Assembly: GCA_002322525.1 (NCBI GenBank)
Contig: DCOU01000022.1
Span: 6,487 to 11,727 of the forward strand
Source: Candidatus Omnitrophica bacterium UBA1562
GTDB lineage: Bacteria; Omnitrophota; Gorgyraeia; Gygaellales; Profunditerraquicolaceae
Reading direction: 5' to 3'
DNA: 5,241 bases
The notes beneath the pieces were generated by a model. That model searched no databases. It was given only the letters and a program-made list of their open reading frames with translations, and was not told where the DNA came from. Below, piece by piece: positions 5,219 to 5,241 of this stretch. Within the stretch, counting starts at the first letter, position 1; each line of letters starts with the position of its first letter. Both the position numbers and the translations under genes were made by a program.

Positions 5219-5241
5219 AACAGGTTAAAATTCCTTCAACC

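Larger units (their letters stand above)
5096..5241 (-). other. Leader/promoter region of the operon, no gene seen
   Basis: These 146 AT-rich bases precede cimA. They hold the cimA Shine-Dalgarno, a weak 6-bp hairpin (TTAACA 5109-5114 with TGTTAA 5121-5126), a 13-base palindrome at 5143..5155 and a possible -10 box at 5190..5195. I found no T-box consensus, no known riboswitch and no leader peptide rich in Ile, Val or Leu codons. The region may continue beyond the window. Confidence 0.6.

Noticed and set aside
5096..5241. T-box or amino-acid riboswitch upstream of the operon
   Set aside because: The conserved T-box sequence and a terminator/antiterminator pair are not present; the region is also short and cut by the window.

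Overview
The window is a tightly packed bacterial operon read entirely from the minus strand, so transcription runs from high to low coordinates. The order is cimA, (R)-citramalate synthase (5095 to 3527); valS, valyl-tRNA synthetase (3525 to 646); and nadC, quinolinate phosphoribosyltransferase (659 to the window edge, 3' end missing). cimA and valS are separated by one base, and valS and nadC overlap by 14 bases. The first 146 transcribed bases (5241 to 5096) are a non-coding leader or promoter region. No RNA gene, CRISPR array or insertion sequence is visible.

The three proteins have complete family motifs and look functional. CimA joins pyruvate and acetyl-CoA to make citramalate, the threonine-independent entry to isoleucine. 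ValS charges tRNA-Val. NadC makes nicotinate mononucleotide for NAD. They share general biosynthesis rather than one pathway, with a loose branched-chain amino acid link between the first two.

The unusual part is what sits inside the genes. valS carries at least six short structured repeats, all in frame: three 14-bp perfect inverted repeats with 19-24-base loops (1296..1342, 1510..1561, 2219..2266), two related GGGAC/GTCCC hairpins with a three-base loop (1978..2006, 2864..2896), and a two-armed array of 7-bp units (2152..2218). nadC carries another 7-bp array (118..147). A half-length relative of the GGGAC/GTCCC hairpin lies in the leader (5143..5155). Most of these fall where ValS or NadC is expected to have a surface loop, and several encode peptide that does not look like the family. 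The protein is 959 residues; removing roughly 80 repeat-encoded residues leaves about 880, close to compact bacterial ValS. The pattern resembles palindromic-element invasion of coding genes (as known for Rickettsia palindromic elements), with unrelated sequences here. cimA has none that I could find.

Organism: base composition is AT-rich (roughly 40% GC by eye), and starts preceded by GAGG-type ribosome binding sites indicate a bacterium. The in-gene repeats recall, from memory only, genomes of uncultured lineages such as Candidatus Omnitrophota. That placement is a guess and needs a protein-based phylogeny.
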